Part shown: piece by piece, positions 43,514 through 51,830 of the stretch
Numbering within the stretch: the stretch's first letter is position 1
Layout: every line of letters begins with the position of its first letter
Source of the DNA: Deltaproteobacteria bacterium
Lineage (GTDB): Bacteria; Desulfobacterota; Binatia; HRBIN30; CADEER01
NCBI GenBank assembly: GCA_029262455.1
Contig: JAJCZJ010000005.1
Span: 1 to 64,000, forward strand
DNA length: 64,000 nucleotides
Reading direction: 5' to 3'
The notes under the pieces: generated by a model
What the model was told of the DNA's origin: nothing
What the model saw: only the letters and a program-made list of their open reading frames with translations
Databases searched by the model: none
Program-made: the position numbers and the translations under genes

Positions 43514-44551
43514 CTACTCGCACGAAGCAATCGCGTCGGAACCACAAATCGCCGCTTCAAAATCCGCCACTCCGTCCACCTGGTAGTCAAAGGCCACCCC
43601 CGACGTTCCGAACTCCACCCGTGCCTCGGCGAGATCGCCAACCACGACATCCATGGCGCCTTCAATCGGGCAGGACCCTGATAACGCTAGCGCCGCGGTT
43701 GTCCGGATCCGCAATCGTCCAAGGCAGTCGATGTCTGCCTCCCCATCGACCGAGATCTCCGTCAGGCCATCCAACGCTACCCGGCGCGTCATCCGGACCC
43801 CTTCCATCAATCCAGCGAAACGCGAGCCACGCTGAAGGTCGGCGACATCGATGTCGCCAGCGGCATCCACTGACTCAGTACACGGATTGCCTGAAGACAC
43901 GATGTCCATCGAGAGCGAGTGCATCCGAATTTCAAAGTCGCCACTCGCATCACGCGTACGAAGATCACCATCGAGGCGCACCTCGCCATCGTTCTCTGAG
44001 CATCCGCCCAGCGCGGGCCGAGAAACCTGAGTCAATCGACGGGTTTCCGAAGTCCCGACAACCGAGCCGTCCTGCAACAGCTCCTCGCGGTAGTCTGCAA
44101 ACGAAAAGGTCACAGCGACGCCTTCCGGCACGGATCGACCACAAATCCCAGTCGCCTCGTACGTCGCATCGAGTCGCCCGTTCGCTATCGCAGTCAATCC
44201 GGTCTCGTCATCCACCACACCACAGTTCTGAGAAGCGGTCGTGACAAACGTCCGCCCACCATCCTCGCGACAATCGCCGTCGATCACTCCACCGAGCGGA
44301 CAATCAACTCGCACCGCACGACTCGAGCGTCCAGATCCGATACCGGACCGCGCCCCAGCCTGCATCGCTGCCGCACTACCGAGAAGCGCATCCAAGGCCG
44401 ACGTCATCGTGATGACCACCCCGGCGGCCGCCTGGATCGCCGCATCCCCCTGCAGCACCTCAACAGGCCCACGCCCACCATCGCCCGACCCACCGCCACA
44501 CCCAGGGCCGATCAATCCTACGCCGAGAATAAGAAGAAGTCCCTTGTTCAT
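43514..44551 (-). CDS. putative lipoprotein, cysteine-rich, function unknown
   Basis: A 345-residue exported protein. The start MNKGLLLILGVGLIGPGCGGG is a signal peptide followed by a Gly-rich segment; the Cys lies after GPG, an atypical lipobox. The body is rich in beta-prone segments with about ten more Cys (NCGVV, ICGRS, GCSEN, SCPIE), which could form disulfides in the periplasm. I recognise no family. AGGAG precedes the ATG by seven bases. It is followed at once by the Lgt-like gene. Confidence 0.78.
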   Translation of the reverse strand: MNKGLLLILGVGLIGPGCGGGSGDGGRGPVEVLQGDAAIQAAAGVVITMTSALDALLGSAAAMQAGARSGIGSGRSSRAVRVDCPLGGVIDGDCREDGGRTFVTTASQNCGVVDDETGLTAIANGRLDATYEATGICGRSVPEGVAVTFSFADYREELLQDGSVVGTSETRRLTQVSRPALGGCSENDGEVRLDGDLRTRDASGDFEIRMHSLSMDIVSSGNPCTESVDAAGDIDVADLQRGSRFAGLMEGVRMTRRVALDGLTEISVDGEADIDCLGRLRIRTTAALALSGSCPIEGAMDVVVGDLAEARVEFGTSGVAFDYQVDGVADFEAAICGSDAIASCE

Positions 44552-45053
44552 CCCACGTCTCCTGTTCAAGCAAGGTCCAAGTCGAACACTCAGACACCTC
44601 ACCCAAACAGGCGTTAAACGTGCCTTAACATCGTTGGATGTCAGCGAAGCTGGGTTCGAGAGCGGCAAAAACCCTAGCAAAATCAGGGCTATCGAACGCC
44701 TGAGCCAAACGGAATCGACATCGGTTCAAATCCCGCCAGGGACGCCTTCCCACCAAGACGGGCCTACTGCTCAACTTCGGCACCCAACGCCTCGAGCACG
44801 AACGATTCGTCCATCGTCCCACCGCCTAATCTGCGGCCATCGGCGTCATCTGCGGATGAAGAGGCCATTTGATCGCCTGGCAGTGCCGGCAAAGAAGATG
44901 ATCCTACGGCACAATGATTGAGAGCGTGACCAAGTTCTCGCGCGCGGCGCCCTTGATGGCGCTCAAAGGGATCGAAGAATCGAAGGACGCGTGCTGGTGT
45001 AGCGACCGACTCGTCAAACTGGTCCTTGGACTTGATCGCGGCGGCGCCTTCTT
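44552..45053. other. 500-bp gap with no convincing gene
   Basis: This is the longest gap in the window. It holds an open minus-strand frame ending in a 34-codon ATG ORF (44769-44873; MASSSADDADG ... LGAEVEQ) whose last half looks codon-biased but has no ribosome site. It also holds GGTTCAAATCCCGCC at about 44724-44738, which matches a tRNA T-loop and 3' half but lacks a matching 5' half. The strong plus-strand frames here are spurious. Confidence 0.5.
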
Positions 45054-45782
45054 CTATCGCCGCTTCCTGGCTTTCTTCGTTGCGACTCTTTTGGTCGGTT
45101 TCTTTTTCGTAGCCTTCTTTGCCGGCTTTCTCTTTGCGACTTTCTTCGCCAGCTTCTTCTTCGGCTTCGCGGCTTTCTTCGCGACCTTCTTCGCTGGCTT
45201 TTTCTTCGGCTTCGAGACTTTCTTGGCCGGCTTGCTCGCCGCCGATTTTCGCTTCGGCGCAACCTTCTTCTTGACCGCTTTGCGTTTGGCCGGGGCCGGC
45301 GACTTTTTCTTGGCCGGCGACTTCTTCTTCGACGGGCCCTTGGCTAGTGGCTTACTCTCCTCGTAGAACAGCGACGAGTCGAGCCCCTTCCAAGAGCAAT
45401 AACGCTGGATCCCCTCGCCGCCGAGCTCGAAGGCGAGTTCGAGCACCAGCGCATCGTCGAGCTTGCCGATGTCCGGAATCCAATCCGGGATCACATCGTT
45501 GGGGTCGAGGAAATAGTACACCGCCTCGGCCAGGAGGCTGATGGTATAGAATGGAATCTGCGGGCAGTTTCCGGCCGCGTGATCGGCCAGCAGCTTGAGC
45601 GCCAGAACCATCTGGCCCCCCAACCGTGGATGGTCCTCGGCTAAGGCTCGGGTGCGGGCGACCTCGGCTTGTGACAGCAACACCTCGACATCGCGCGGCG
45701 CCATGTCTTTGGCGTTGGACTCAAGGTAGGCCCGGAAATCCGACTTTCTCAAAAACGGCTGGGTCTTGTCGACACTCGGCAT
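45054..45782 (-). CDS. DUF1232 (YkvA) protein with lysine-rich histone-like tail
   Basis: The 242-residue protein has a DUF1232 domain at about 75-115 (FYTISLLAEAVYYFLDPNDVIPDWIPDIGKLDD) preceded by a helical segment. From residue 145 to the end the chain is about half lysine in KKxAKK-type repeats with Ala and Pro, like the tail of histone H1 or bacterial AlgP. The tail may bind nucleic acid or acidic polymers. DUF1232 proteins are often membrane-associated; the combination with such a tail is unusual. The start ATG is clear. Confidence 0.85.
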   Translation of the reverse strand: MPSVDKTQPFLRKSDFRAYLESNAKDMAPRDVEVLLSQAEVARTRALAEDHPRLGGQMVLALKLLADHAAGNCPQIPFYTISLLAEAVYYFLDPNDVIPDWIPDIGKLDDALVLELAFELGGEGIQRYCSWKGLDSSLFYEESKPLAKGPSKKKSPAKKKSPAPAKRKAVKKKVAPKRKSAASKPAKKVSKPKKKPAKKVAKKAAKPKKKLAKKVAKRKPAKKATKKKPTKRVATKKARKRR

Positions 45783-45836
45783 TCCCGAAGCGATTCAAGA
45801 AATCGCCTCGCGAGTCAAGGGTTCGCGTTGCCTAAC

Positions 45837-46559
45837 CTAATCCGTCCCTACCGCGCCTCGCTCGGCCAGCGCCGCACGCGCGACCCGGGTTACATAGACT
45901 GTGACCGCAACCGTCGCTAGCAGTCCGACGACGTAAAGAGCCCATTCTCCAGAAGTACGGGTCCGCCCCTCAGCCCCCAGCGTCGCCAGGTCGCCCGCCA
46001 AGGAGCCGATATACACGTACATCAGGGTTCCCGGCATCATGCCGATCCACGACGCGAAGAAATAATCCCGCAAAGATACTTTCGTCACCGAGAACGCATA
46101 ATTCAGCAGGTTGAACGGAAAGATCGGAGACAGCCTGGTCAACCCAACGATCTTCCAACCCTCCTTCGCCACAGCCTGGTCGATCACACGAAACTTCTCG
46201 TTGCCTTCGATCTTCTTGCCGACCCAATCACGCGCGAGATAGCGACCAACGAGGAACGCACAAGTCGCGCCCAGAGTCGCTGCAATCGAGACGATGATCG
46301 ATCCGCGCACGACACCAAAAACCACTCCTGCCCCAAGGGTCAGCACCGATCCCGGCAGGAACAACACGGTCACCACGATGTAAATTGCGATGAATATCAC
46401 CGGGCCGAGTGGGCCCAACCCAGCGATCCAATCGAGTGCCTCGGTGAGCCGGGACTGCACGTCGAAATAGTAGGCTGCCGCCAAGATTGCGACGACGGCA
46501 AGGCCTATCAAGACCGGTCGCGCGGCCGAGGTTTTCGCTTCGTTCTCAGTATCGGCCAT
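45837..46559 (-). CDS. TVP38/TMEM64 (VTT, DedA-like) membrane protein
   Basis: A 240-residue inner-membrane protein with the VTT pattern: VIFIAIYIVVTVLFLPGSVL, GAGVVFGVVRGSI, the AxxGATCAFLVGRYLAR block and FPFNLLNYAFSVTKVSLRDY. DedA-family proteins move lipids across the membrane. Its ATG abuts the stop of the oxidoreductase gene, which commonly accompanies or is fused to such proteins. Confidence 0.9.
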   Translation of the reverse strand: MADTENEAKTSAARPVLIGLAVVAILAAAYYFDVQSRLTEALDWIAGLGPLGPVIFIAIYIVVTVLFLPGSVLTLGAGVVFGVVRGSIIVSIAATLGATCAFLVGRYLARDWVGKKIEGNEKFRVIDQAVAKEGWKIVGLTRLSPIFPFNLLNYAFSVTKVSLRDYFFASWIGMMPGTLMYVYIGSLAGDLATLGAEGRTRTSGEWALYVVGLLATVAVTVYVTRVARAALAERGAVGTD

Positions 46560-48077
46560 CTAGCGCGTCCAGGCCAAGAGCCGTTCGAAGAGCGACTTGA
46601 CGAGCGGCGTCAGCCGGGTGCGATTGTAAGCATCGCCAAGTTTGCGAATCGCCTCGGCCTGCGTCGGGTACGGATGAATGACACTCGCAATCGTACCGAG
46701 ACCAACCTTGCCAACGATCGCCAAGGTCAGCTCGCTGATCATGTCGCCGGCGTGCCGCGCAACGATCGTCGCACCGAGAATCTCATCGCTGCCCTTGCGG
46801 CAATAGATCTTGACGAACCCCTCGTCCTCCCCGTCGGCGATCGCTCGATCGACATCCTCGAACTTCTGCAAGTACGTGTCGATCTCGACTCCTCCTTCCG
46901 CCGCCTCGTGCTCATAAAGCCCGACGTGAGCGATCTCCGGTTCGGTGTACGTACACCACGGAACCTGTAAAGCGCTCAATTTCTTGCGACCGAAGAACAA
47001 GGCGTTTTGGATCACGATGCGAGCCGCAAAATCTGCGGTGTGAGTAAACTTGTATTTCAGACAGATATCGCCGGCGGCAAAGATGTTGGGGTTCGTCGTG
47101 CGCAGATTGTCGTCCACCTTGACGCCGTTGCGGTCAAACTCGACCCCGACGGTTTCGAGATTCAACCCCTCGATATTCGGCGCGCGCCCGACGCTAAGCA
47201 GCAGCTGGTCGGATCGAATTTCTCGCTCGGCTCCCTCGTGCTCAACCACGACGATTCGCTTTTCACCCTCGCGTCGGACCGATTTGATCTTCGCCGACAA
47301 AACCAAGTCGACGCCGTCCTTGCGGAATGCATCCTGCACAATCGCCGCAGCGTCCGCGTCCTCGCGCGATAGAATGTGATCCGCCATATCGATCAGCGAC
47401 ACGTGCGAGCCGAGACGACGAAAGGCCTGCGCCATCTCACAACCGATCGGGCCGCCGCCAATGACAGTCAAACGCTCGGGCAGCTCGGTCAATTCAAAGA
47501 CATTCTCGTTGGTCAGGTAACCCGCGTCGGCTAGCCCATCAATCGGAATCGCCGCCGCCCTGGCACCCGTCGCGAGCACGGCCTTCTTGAAACGAAGGGC
47601 TGTGCCACCGACGTCGATCGTATCCGGGCCACTGAACTTACCGTCGCCGATAAAAACGTCGACGCCTTTGTCACGCAGCGTGGCGGCGCTATCGACCACA
47701 CTAATGCGCGCACGCAGTTGGCGCATCCGTTTCATCACCGCGCCGAAATCCGCCTTGGCTCCGTCCGGGACGACGACTCCGAAGTCGCCAGCGGAGTTGA
47801 TTTCACCCATGACCCGCGAAGAACGAATAATGCACTTCGAGGGCACACATCCAACGTTGAGACAGTCGCCACCCAGCAAATGCCGCTCAACCAATGCCAC
47901 GCGCGCGCCCAGCCCTGCGGCAGCAGCCGCTGTAACCAACCCCGCTGTCCCCCCGCCGACAACAACGAGATTGTAGCGATCGGCGGGCTGCGGGTTCACA
48001 TGGGCCGGCGGGTGAACATTGGCCACTAGGGCGGTGTTGTACTCGTCCATCGGACGAATCAGCGGATTCTCACTCAT
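46560..48077 (-). CDS. FAD-dependent pyridine nucleotide-disulfide oxidoreductase (mercuric reductase/LpdA-like)
   Basis: The 505-residue flavoenzyme has FAD motif VVGGGTAGLVTAAAAA, the redox-active disulfide in GGDCLNVGCVPSK, an NAD(P) motif VIGGGPIGCEMAQAF and the dimer-interface motif HPYPTQAEAI. It lacks the N-terminal heavy-metal domain and C-terminal Cys pair of true mercuric reductases, so mercury detoxification is unlikely. The ATG follows GGGAG at six bases. The gene and the downstream VTT membrane protein form an operon seen in many bacteria, possibly linking redox to the membrane quinone pool. Confidence 0.9.
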   Translation of the reverse strand: MSENPLIRPMDEYNTALVANVHPPAHVNPQPADRYNLVVVGGGTAGLVTAAAAAGLGARVALVERHLLGGDCLNVGCVPSKCIIRSSRVMGEINSAGDFGVVVPDGAKADFGAVMKRMRQLRARISVVDSAATLRDKGVDVFIGDGKFSGPDTIDVGGTALRFKKAVLATGARAAAIPIDGLADAGYLTNENVFELTELPERLTVIGGGPIGCEMAQAFRRLGSHVSLIDMADHILSREDADAAAIVQDAFRKDGVDLVLSAKIKSVRREGEKRIVVVEHEGAEREIRSDQLLLSVGRAPNIEGLNLETVGVEFDRNGVKVDDNLRTTNPNIFAAGDICLKYKFTHTADFAARIVIQNALFFGRKKLSALQVPWCTYTEPEIAHVGLYEHEAAEGGVEIDTYLQKFEDVDRAIADGEDEGFVKIYCRKGSDEILGATIVARHAGDMISELTLAIVGKVGLGTIASVIHPYPTQAEAIRKLGDAYNRTRLTPLVKSLFERLLAWTR

Positions 48078-48267
48078 GTCGTTCTCCCGTTGTCCACCGC
48101 AATACCGTAGAGCCCGGTGAAAGTTACAATAGCTCCGCAAGCGAAGTGCTCGTCGGGTCCCCTCGAAAAAACGAATGCTGCGGCCGTAGTCAATCGCAGC
48201 CGTTTCACGTTGTCTAACCAAAGCAGGGCGATCTTGGTTCCAGGAGCAAGCAAGAAAGAGCTGCAAC

Positions 48268-48984
48268 TCATCGCGTCGCCGTAAGCCGAAAGTTGCGATA
48301 GTACGCCACCGCGTTACCACAGGTGTTGTCGGCATCGGTCAGCAGTGCCAGCCCGACCAACGGTGGCGGCTCGGCACCCCAGTGCCTGCGGTACTCGGCG
48401 CGAACATCCACCGACTCGCTACGCCACTCCGTCGTCGTCCCTCGCCGCCGCGAGATCAGCATCGTCGGAGTACGGAACGGATTTCGCCATACCGTCCCCT
48501 CGGGTACACGGCTGCTCCAGACGTACGCCAGCGAGCGCCCCGGCAGCACTTCGCCCTGAACCTTCTCGGCCAGGCTGTGCAACGATCGCTCGATAAAAGT
48601 CGCCTGTCGCGAGTCGTAGCGAAACATCAGCACGACTCTCGCCGCGAAGTCGTCACCGGCACGAGACTTTTCATCCTCGATGTCGAGCCCCTTCTCGACG
48701 CGCCACTGCCAGCGGAGCACCGGTGTGCGCTCCAGATCGACCGACTCCAAGTCGACAGCCAACCCCGAGGCCCCGCACCGACTTTCCGCCCGCAGAGCGG
48801 CCGACGCCCCCTCACCAACGACTTGATAGGTCGTCCCCCGCTCGACCGACGGGATGGAGAGAGGACGCCACGCGTCACTACCCGGCGACGGCAGCAAAAC
48901 CTCGCTCGGATCGGCCTGCGCGACAGACGCAAGAACCAGCGACAACAGTGAGAGGCGGACCCGCAGGCTTCGATAAGGGATCAT
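48268..48984 (-). CDS. DUF3047 exported protein
   Basis: This 238-residue protein has a signal peptide (MIPYRSLRVRLSLLSLVLAS) and the DUF3047 body: LRWQWRVEKG, GDDFAARVVLMFRYD, YVWSSRVPEGTVWRNPF and VGLALLTDADNTCGNAVAYYR. The family is widespread and uncharacterised. An ATG at 49005 would add seven residues and is equally possible. It is divergent from the trans-aconitate methyltransferase-like gene across a 21-bp palindrome. Confidence 0.88.
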   Translation of the reverse strand: MIPYRSLRVRLSLLSLVLASVAQADPSEVLLPSPGSDAWRPLSIPSVERGTTYQVVGEGASAALRAESRCGASGLAVDLESVDLERTPVLRWQWRVEKGLDIEDEKSRAGDDFAARVVLMFRYDSRQATFIERSLHSLAEKVQGEVLPGRSLAYVWSSRVPEGTVWRNPFRTPTMLISRRRGTTTEWRSESVDVRAEYRRHWGAEPPPLVGLALLTDADNTCGNAVAYYRNFRLTATR

Positions 48985-49019
48985 CTTGTTCTCTATGCAA
49001 TACATGACCCACCCACCTT

Positions 49020-49040
49020 GAACGAACCACCGGTTCGTTC
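49020..49040. promoter_or_regulatory. 21-bp inverted repeat between the DUF3047 and methyltransferase genes
   Basis: GAACGAACC and GGTTCGTTC, exact complements nine bases long, flank ACC. It lies 12 bases before the plus-strand ATG and 35 bases before the minus-strand start. Form and position resemble TetR-family operators, so one regulator could control both genes. No regulator gene is adjacent. Confidence 0.65.
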
Positions 49041-49052
49041 CAATCTCGCATA

Positions 49053-49829
49053 ATGGCAGAAAAAGACAGCTGGAACCCCGAACAGTACGAACGCTTCAAG
49101 CGCGAAAGGCAGGCGCCGTTTTTTGACCTGCTCTCGATGGTCGACGGTCGCTCCGCGATGCGGGTGATCGACCTCGGATGCGGCACAGGCGAGCTGACTG
49201 CAAAGCTCCACGAGACGCTCGCGGCAAGTGAGACAAGCGGTCTGGACAACTCGGCGGCAATGCTCGAAAAGTCAGCACCGTTTCAAAGCGACAGGTTGCG
49301 CTTTCTCACCGCCGATATCGCAAGCTTCAATCCGGTTGACGAGGTCGACCTAGTTTTCTCCAACGCCGCTCTCCACTGGATCGCAGACCATCCGGCACTA
49401 CTGCAGCGGTGGACCGACCGACTGGGACCGGGCGGACAACTCGCAGTACAAGTACCCGCCAACCACGACCAGGCGACCCATACTGTCGCCGCGGAGGTCG
49501 CGGCCAGCAAACCGTTTCGCGAGGAGCTTCAGGGGTACGTCGCACCGGTTCATGTTCTCCCGCCCGAAGAATACGCAAGAATCCTCTACGATCTCGGGTA
49601 CCAGGAGCAGCGAGTGGTGATCCGAGTCTATGGGCACATCCTGAGTAGCCCCGAGGACGTCGTCGAGTGGGTCAAGGGCACGACGCTCACGGTCTACAAG
49701 GAGCGCCTTAAGTCAGAAAGCTACCAAGCATTTCTCGCAACCTACCGCGATCGCCTACTCGCCGAGCTGCCGGATCGGAAACCGTTCTTCTTTCCGTTCA
49801 AGCGAATCTTTCTCTGGGGCCGAAAATAA
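49053..49829 (+). CDS. tam: trans-aconitate 2-methyltransferase-like enzyme
   Basis: The 258-residue methyltransferase matches Tam closely: WNPEQYERFKRERQAPFFDLL, motif I RVIDLGCGTGELTAKL, FSNAALHWIADHPALLQRW, and PGGQLAVQVPANHDQATH. Tam methylates trans-aconitate, a toxic by-product of the citrate cycle. The protein carries the full-length C-terminal half. There is no ribosome site, so the mRNA may be leaderless. It ends at a terminator hairpin. Confidence 0.88.
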   Translation: MAEKDSWNPEQYERFKRERQAPFFDLLSMVDGRSAMRVIDLGCGTGELTAKLHETLAASETSGLDNSAAMLEKSAPFQSDRLRFLTADIASFNPVDEVDLVFSNAALHWIADHPALLQRWTDRLGPGGQLAVQVPANHDQATHTVAAEVAASKPFREELQGYVAPVHVLPPEEYARILYDLGYQEQRVVIRVYGHILSSPEDVVEWVKGTTLTVYKERLKSESYQAFLATYRDRLLAELPDRKPFFFPFKRIFLWGRK

Positions 49830-49864
49830 GAATGGGCCGGCGAAATAAGGTCGCCGGCCCATTC
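49830..49864. terminator. bidirectional terminator hairpin
   Basis: GAATGGGCCGGCGA (49830-49843) pairs exactly with TCGCCGGCCCATTC (49851-49864) around a seven-base loop. It follows the tam stop directly and lies between convergent genes. On the minus strand it is followed by TTATTTTC, a fair T-tract. Confidence 0.8.
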
Positions 49865-49884
49865 TCCTGCGAAACTAGCTCCGA

Positions 49885-50841
49885 TTAATCGTCGATACGC
49901 AACGCCGTCGCTACGTCGCCGCCTAGGGAGTCGAAGTCGACCAACCCTTGCACCAGCTGCCCCGGACCGTCGAGCTGCTCCCAAGCCGCGCAATCAAACG
50001 GCTCACCCGAAAGTCCCTCGGCGCCCTCGCTATCGAGCAGAGGAGTCAAACCCTTCATGCCGAAGACTCTACCAGTAGTGAAAACCACCTCCGTGCGCGG
50101 TCGATAGCAGTCGAACCGGTCGTCATCGTCAAGGCCAGGCCCGCACTCCGGCAACTCAAAGCACTCTTCGTAGATCGCGCTCGCTCCTTGGCGGATGCGT
50201 CCCTGTTGCTGGATAAAACGGAACTCCAAGGCGCCGGGGGGTACGGAGTCGCCAAGCCCGAACTCGAGCACGTCATCTTCCTCTGGGGTGACTCCCTCGA
50301 CCGCCGTCACTCGCGTATCGATGCCCTCGCTGTCGCTGCCCGTGCAGAACAGACGACCCTGGATCGACTCCAACTCAATCTTCAGACAAATGTAATCCAA
50401 AATCGGCTTCATGCCGATGACAACGAAACCCGGCGCCAGCTGATTCTCAGGCGTCACCCCGATGGTAACCGGAGCAACTCCAGTGACTGGATCCTGAGCC
50501 CCAGCCAATAGACACAGACCGGGCGGGATGTCGGTAAACTTACCACCCGGATCGAGTCCGTCGGCCAACAGAGAAGGCAAAAAGTCGAACCCACCGGGCA
50601 TCGGCAAGGAACTGAACAACTGTGTCCCGGAGTCTTCCGCGGACTCCGGCTGAGTCCACCCAAACGGTCGTGCACCCAGTCCGGCGGGAACGTCGATCCC
50701 GCGGCAAATCGGCACCGGTGTTGGCGTCGGCGGGCCTTGTGTGGGAGTCGGCATCAAGATGGCCTCGTCGTTGCTCTCGCCGCAGCCGACGACGGCGACC
50801 AGGCCACTGATCAACACAGCAACCAAAATTCGGTTCGACAT
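49885..50841 (-). CDS. putative lipoprotein, function unknown
   Basis: A 318-residue protein with a good lipoprotein signal, LVAVVGCGES, followed by a PTPT/PTPVP linker and a body of unknown fold. Residues such as CRGIDVPAGLG, YICLKIELESIQGRLFCTG and CFELPECGPGLDDDDRFDC hold Cys pairs. Such short Thr-Pro linkers after a lipobox are common in surface lipoproteins. GGGGAGGG precedes the ATG. No family recognised. Confidence 0.78.
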   Translation of the reverse strand: MSNRILVAVLISGLVAVVGCGESNDEAILMPTPTQGPPTPTPVPICRGIDVPAGLGARPFGWTQPESAEDSGTQLFSSLPMPGGFDFLPSLLADGLDPGGKFTDIPPGLCLLAGAQDPVTGVAPVTIGVTPENQLAPGFVVIGMKPILDYICLKIELESIQGRLFCTGSDSEGIDTRVTAVEGVTPEEDDVLEFGLGDSVPPGALEFRFIQQQGRIRQGASAIYEECFELPECGPGLDDDDRFDCYRPRTEVVFTTGRVFGMKGLTPLLDSEGAEGLSGEPFDCAAWEQLDGPGQLVQGLVDFDSLGGDVATALRIDD

Positions 50842-51067
50842 CAGACCCTCCCCGTATTGCAACCCGCGCTCAACGCGCTTCCAAGATGCTGCGGTCCAGA
50901 AAAAACTCTCCGGTCTTGATGCCACTGCAATCAAAGCTGCACGCGACATCCCCGGCGGCTCTCGTAACGACTTCGCCCGACCCTTGTCAAGCAAACGTGT
51001 CGTTAGGACATGCCCGGGCAGCCACGAATGCTTGACTTGTGATCATCAGCCGGCCACGAGAGAAGCA

Positions 51068-51820
51068 ATGGGACGGGATCTCGCAGAACTGGCCCAACGC
51101 TGGCGCAAAGCAGAAAACGCGGTGGTATTGACTGGCGCCGGACTGTCCACGGCCTCGGGCATCCCGGACTTCCGGTCGCCCGGGGGGCGCTGGGAGCGCT
51201 ATCAGCCCGTGACGATTCAAGAATTCACCTCCAGCGAGGAATCTCGCCGCGAATACTGGAGCTACAAGGGCGAGACATGGGCGGTTATTTCTGAGGCTCA
51301 GCCAAACCCCGCCCACCTCGCCCTCGCATCGATCGCCAACGCAGCGCGCATTGAGTTGCTGGTCACGCAAAACGTCGATGGTCTGCACGAACGCAGTGGA
51401 TTTCCCGTCGATCGGCTCATCAATATCCATGGCTCCGATTCCGCCGTCACATGCTTGAGCTGCAATCGCCGCGAACCACGAGCCCACGCCCAAGCCCTGT
51501 GGGAGAGCGGTCACAAGATCCCACTCTGCGAGTGCGGCGGCCCGTGGAAACCTGCGACGATATCGTTCGGCCAGGGACTGATCGAAACGGACCTGAATAA
51601 GTCCTTCGAAGCTGCAGCCGCGTGCGATCTCTTCGTCGCCGCTGGGACCTCGCTCGTCGTCGGCCCAATCAACGAAATGTTCTCCATGGCGCGCCGCACC
51701 GGCGCCTACACCGCCATCATCACCGGCTCGGAGACCCCGTTCGACGGTCAGGCATCGTGCAAGATCGAAGACCCTTTGGAACAAATTCTTCCCGCAATCG
51801 CCGATCGAGTCCTCGCGTGA
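51068..51820 (+). CDS. cobB: NAD-dependent protein deacetylase/deacylase (sirtuin)
   Basis: The 250-residue sirtuin removes acyl groups from lysines using NAD. It has GAGLSTASGIPDFRSP, TQNVDGLHERSG, INIHGS for the catalytic His, the zinc site CLSC ... CEC (CxC in the second pair), and GTSLVVGP. It is short and without extensions. The ATG is preceded only by a weak GAG. An alcohol dehydrogenase gene follows after ten bases, probably on the same transcript. Confidence 0.92.
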   Translation: MGRDLAELAQRWRKAENAVVLTGAGLSTASGIPDFRSPGGRWERYQPVTIQEFTSSEESRREYWSYKGETWAVISEAQPNPAHLALASIANAARIELLVTQNVDGLHERSGFPVDRLINIHGSDSAVTCLSCNRREPRAHAQALWESGHKIPLCECGGPWKPATISFGQGLIETDLNKSFEAAAACDLFVAAGTSLVVGPINEMFSMARRTGAYTAIITGSETPFDGQASCKIEDPLEQILPAIADRVLA

Positions 51821-51830
51821 GCGCGACGCG

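Noticed and set aside
44660-44760. A tRNA gene ending at GGTTCAAATCCCGCC
   Set aside because: The T-stem does not pair, there is no D-arm or anticodon arm at the right distance, and no 5' acceptor matches AGGGAC.
44914-45366. A 150-codon plus-strand frame rich in Phe
   Set aside because: It is the antisense of the lysine-rich tail of the DUF1232 gene (AAG codons read as CTT/TTC) and has no family features.
46560-48077. A mercury-resistance mercuric reductase
   Set aside because: It lacks the N-terminal metal-binding domain and C-terminal Cys pair, and there are no other mer genes.
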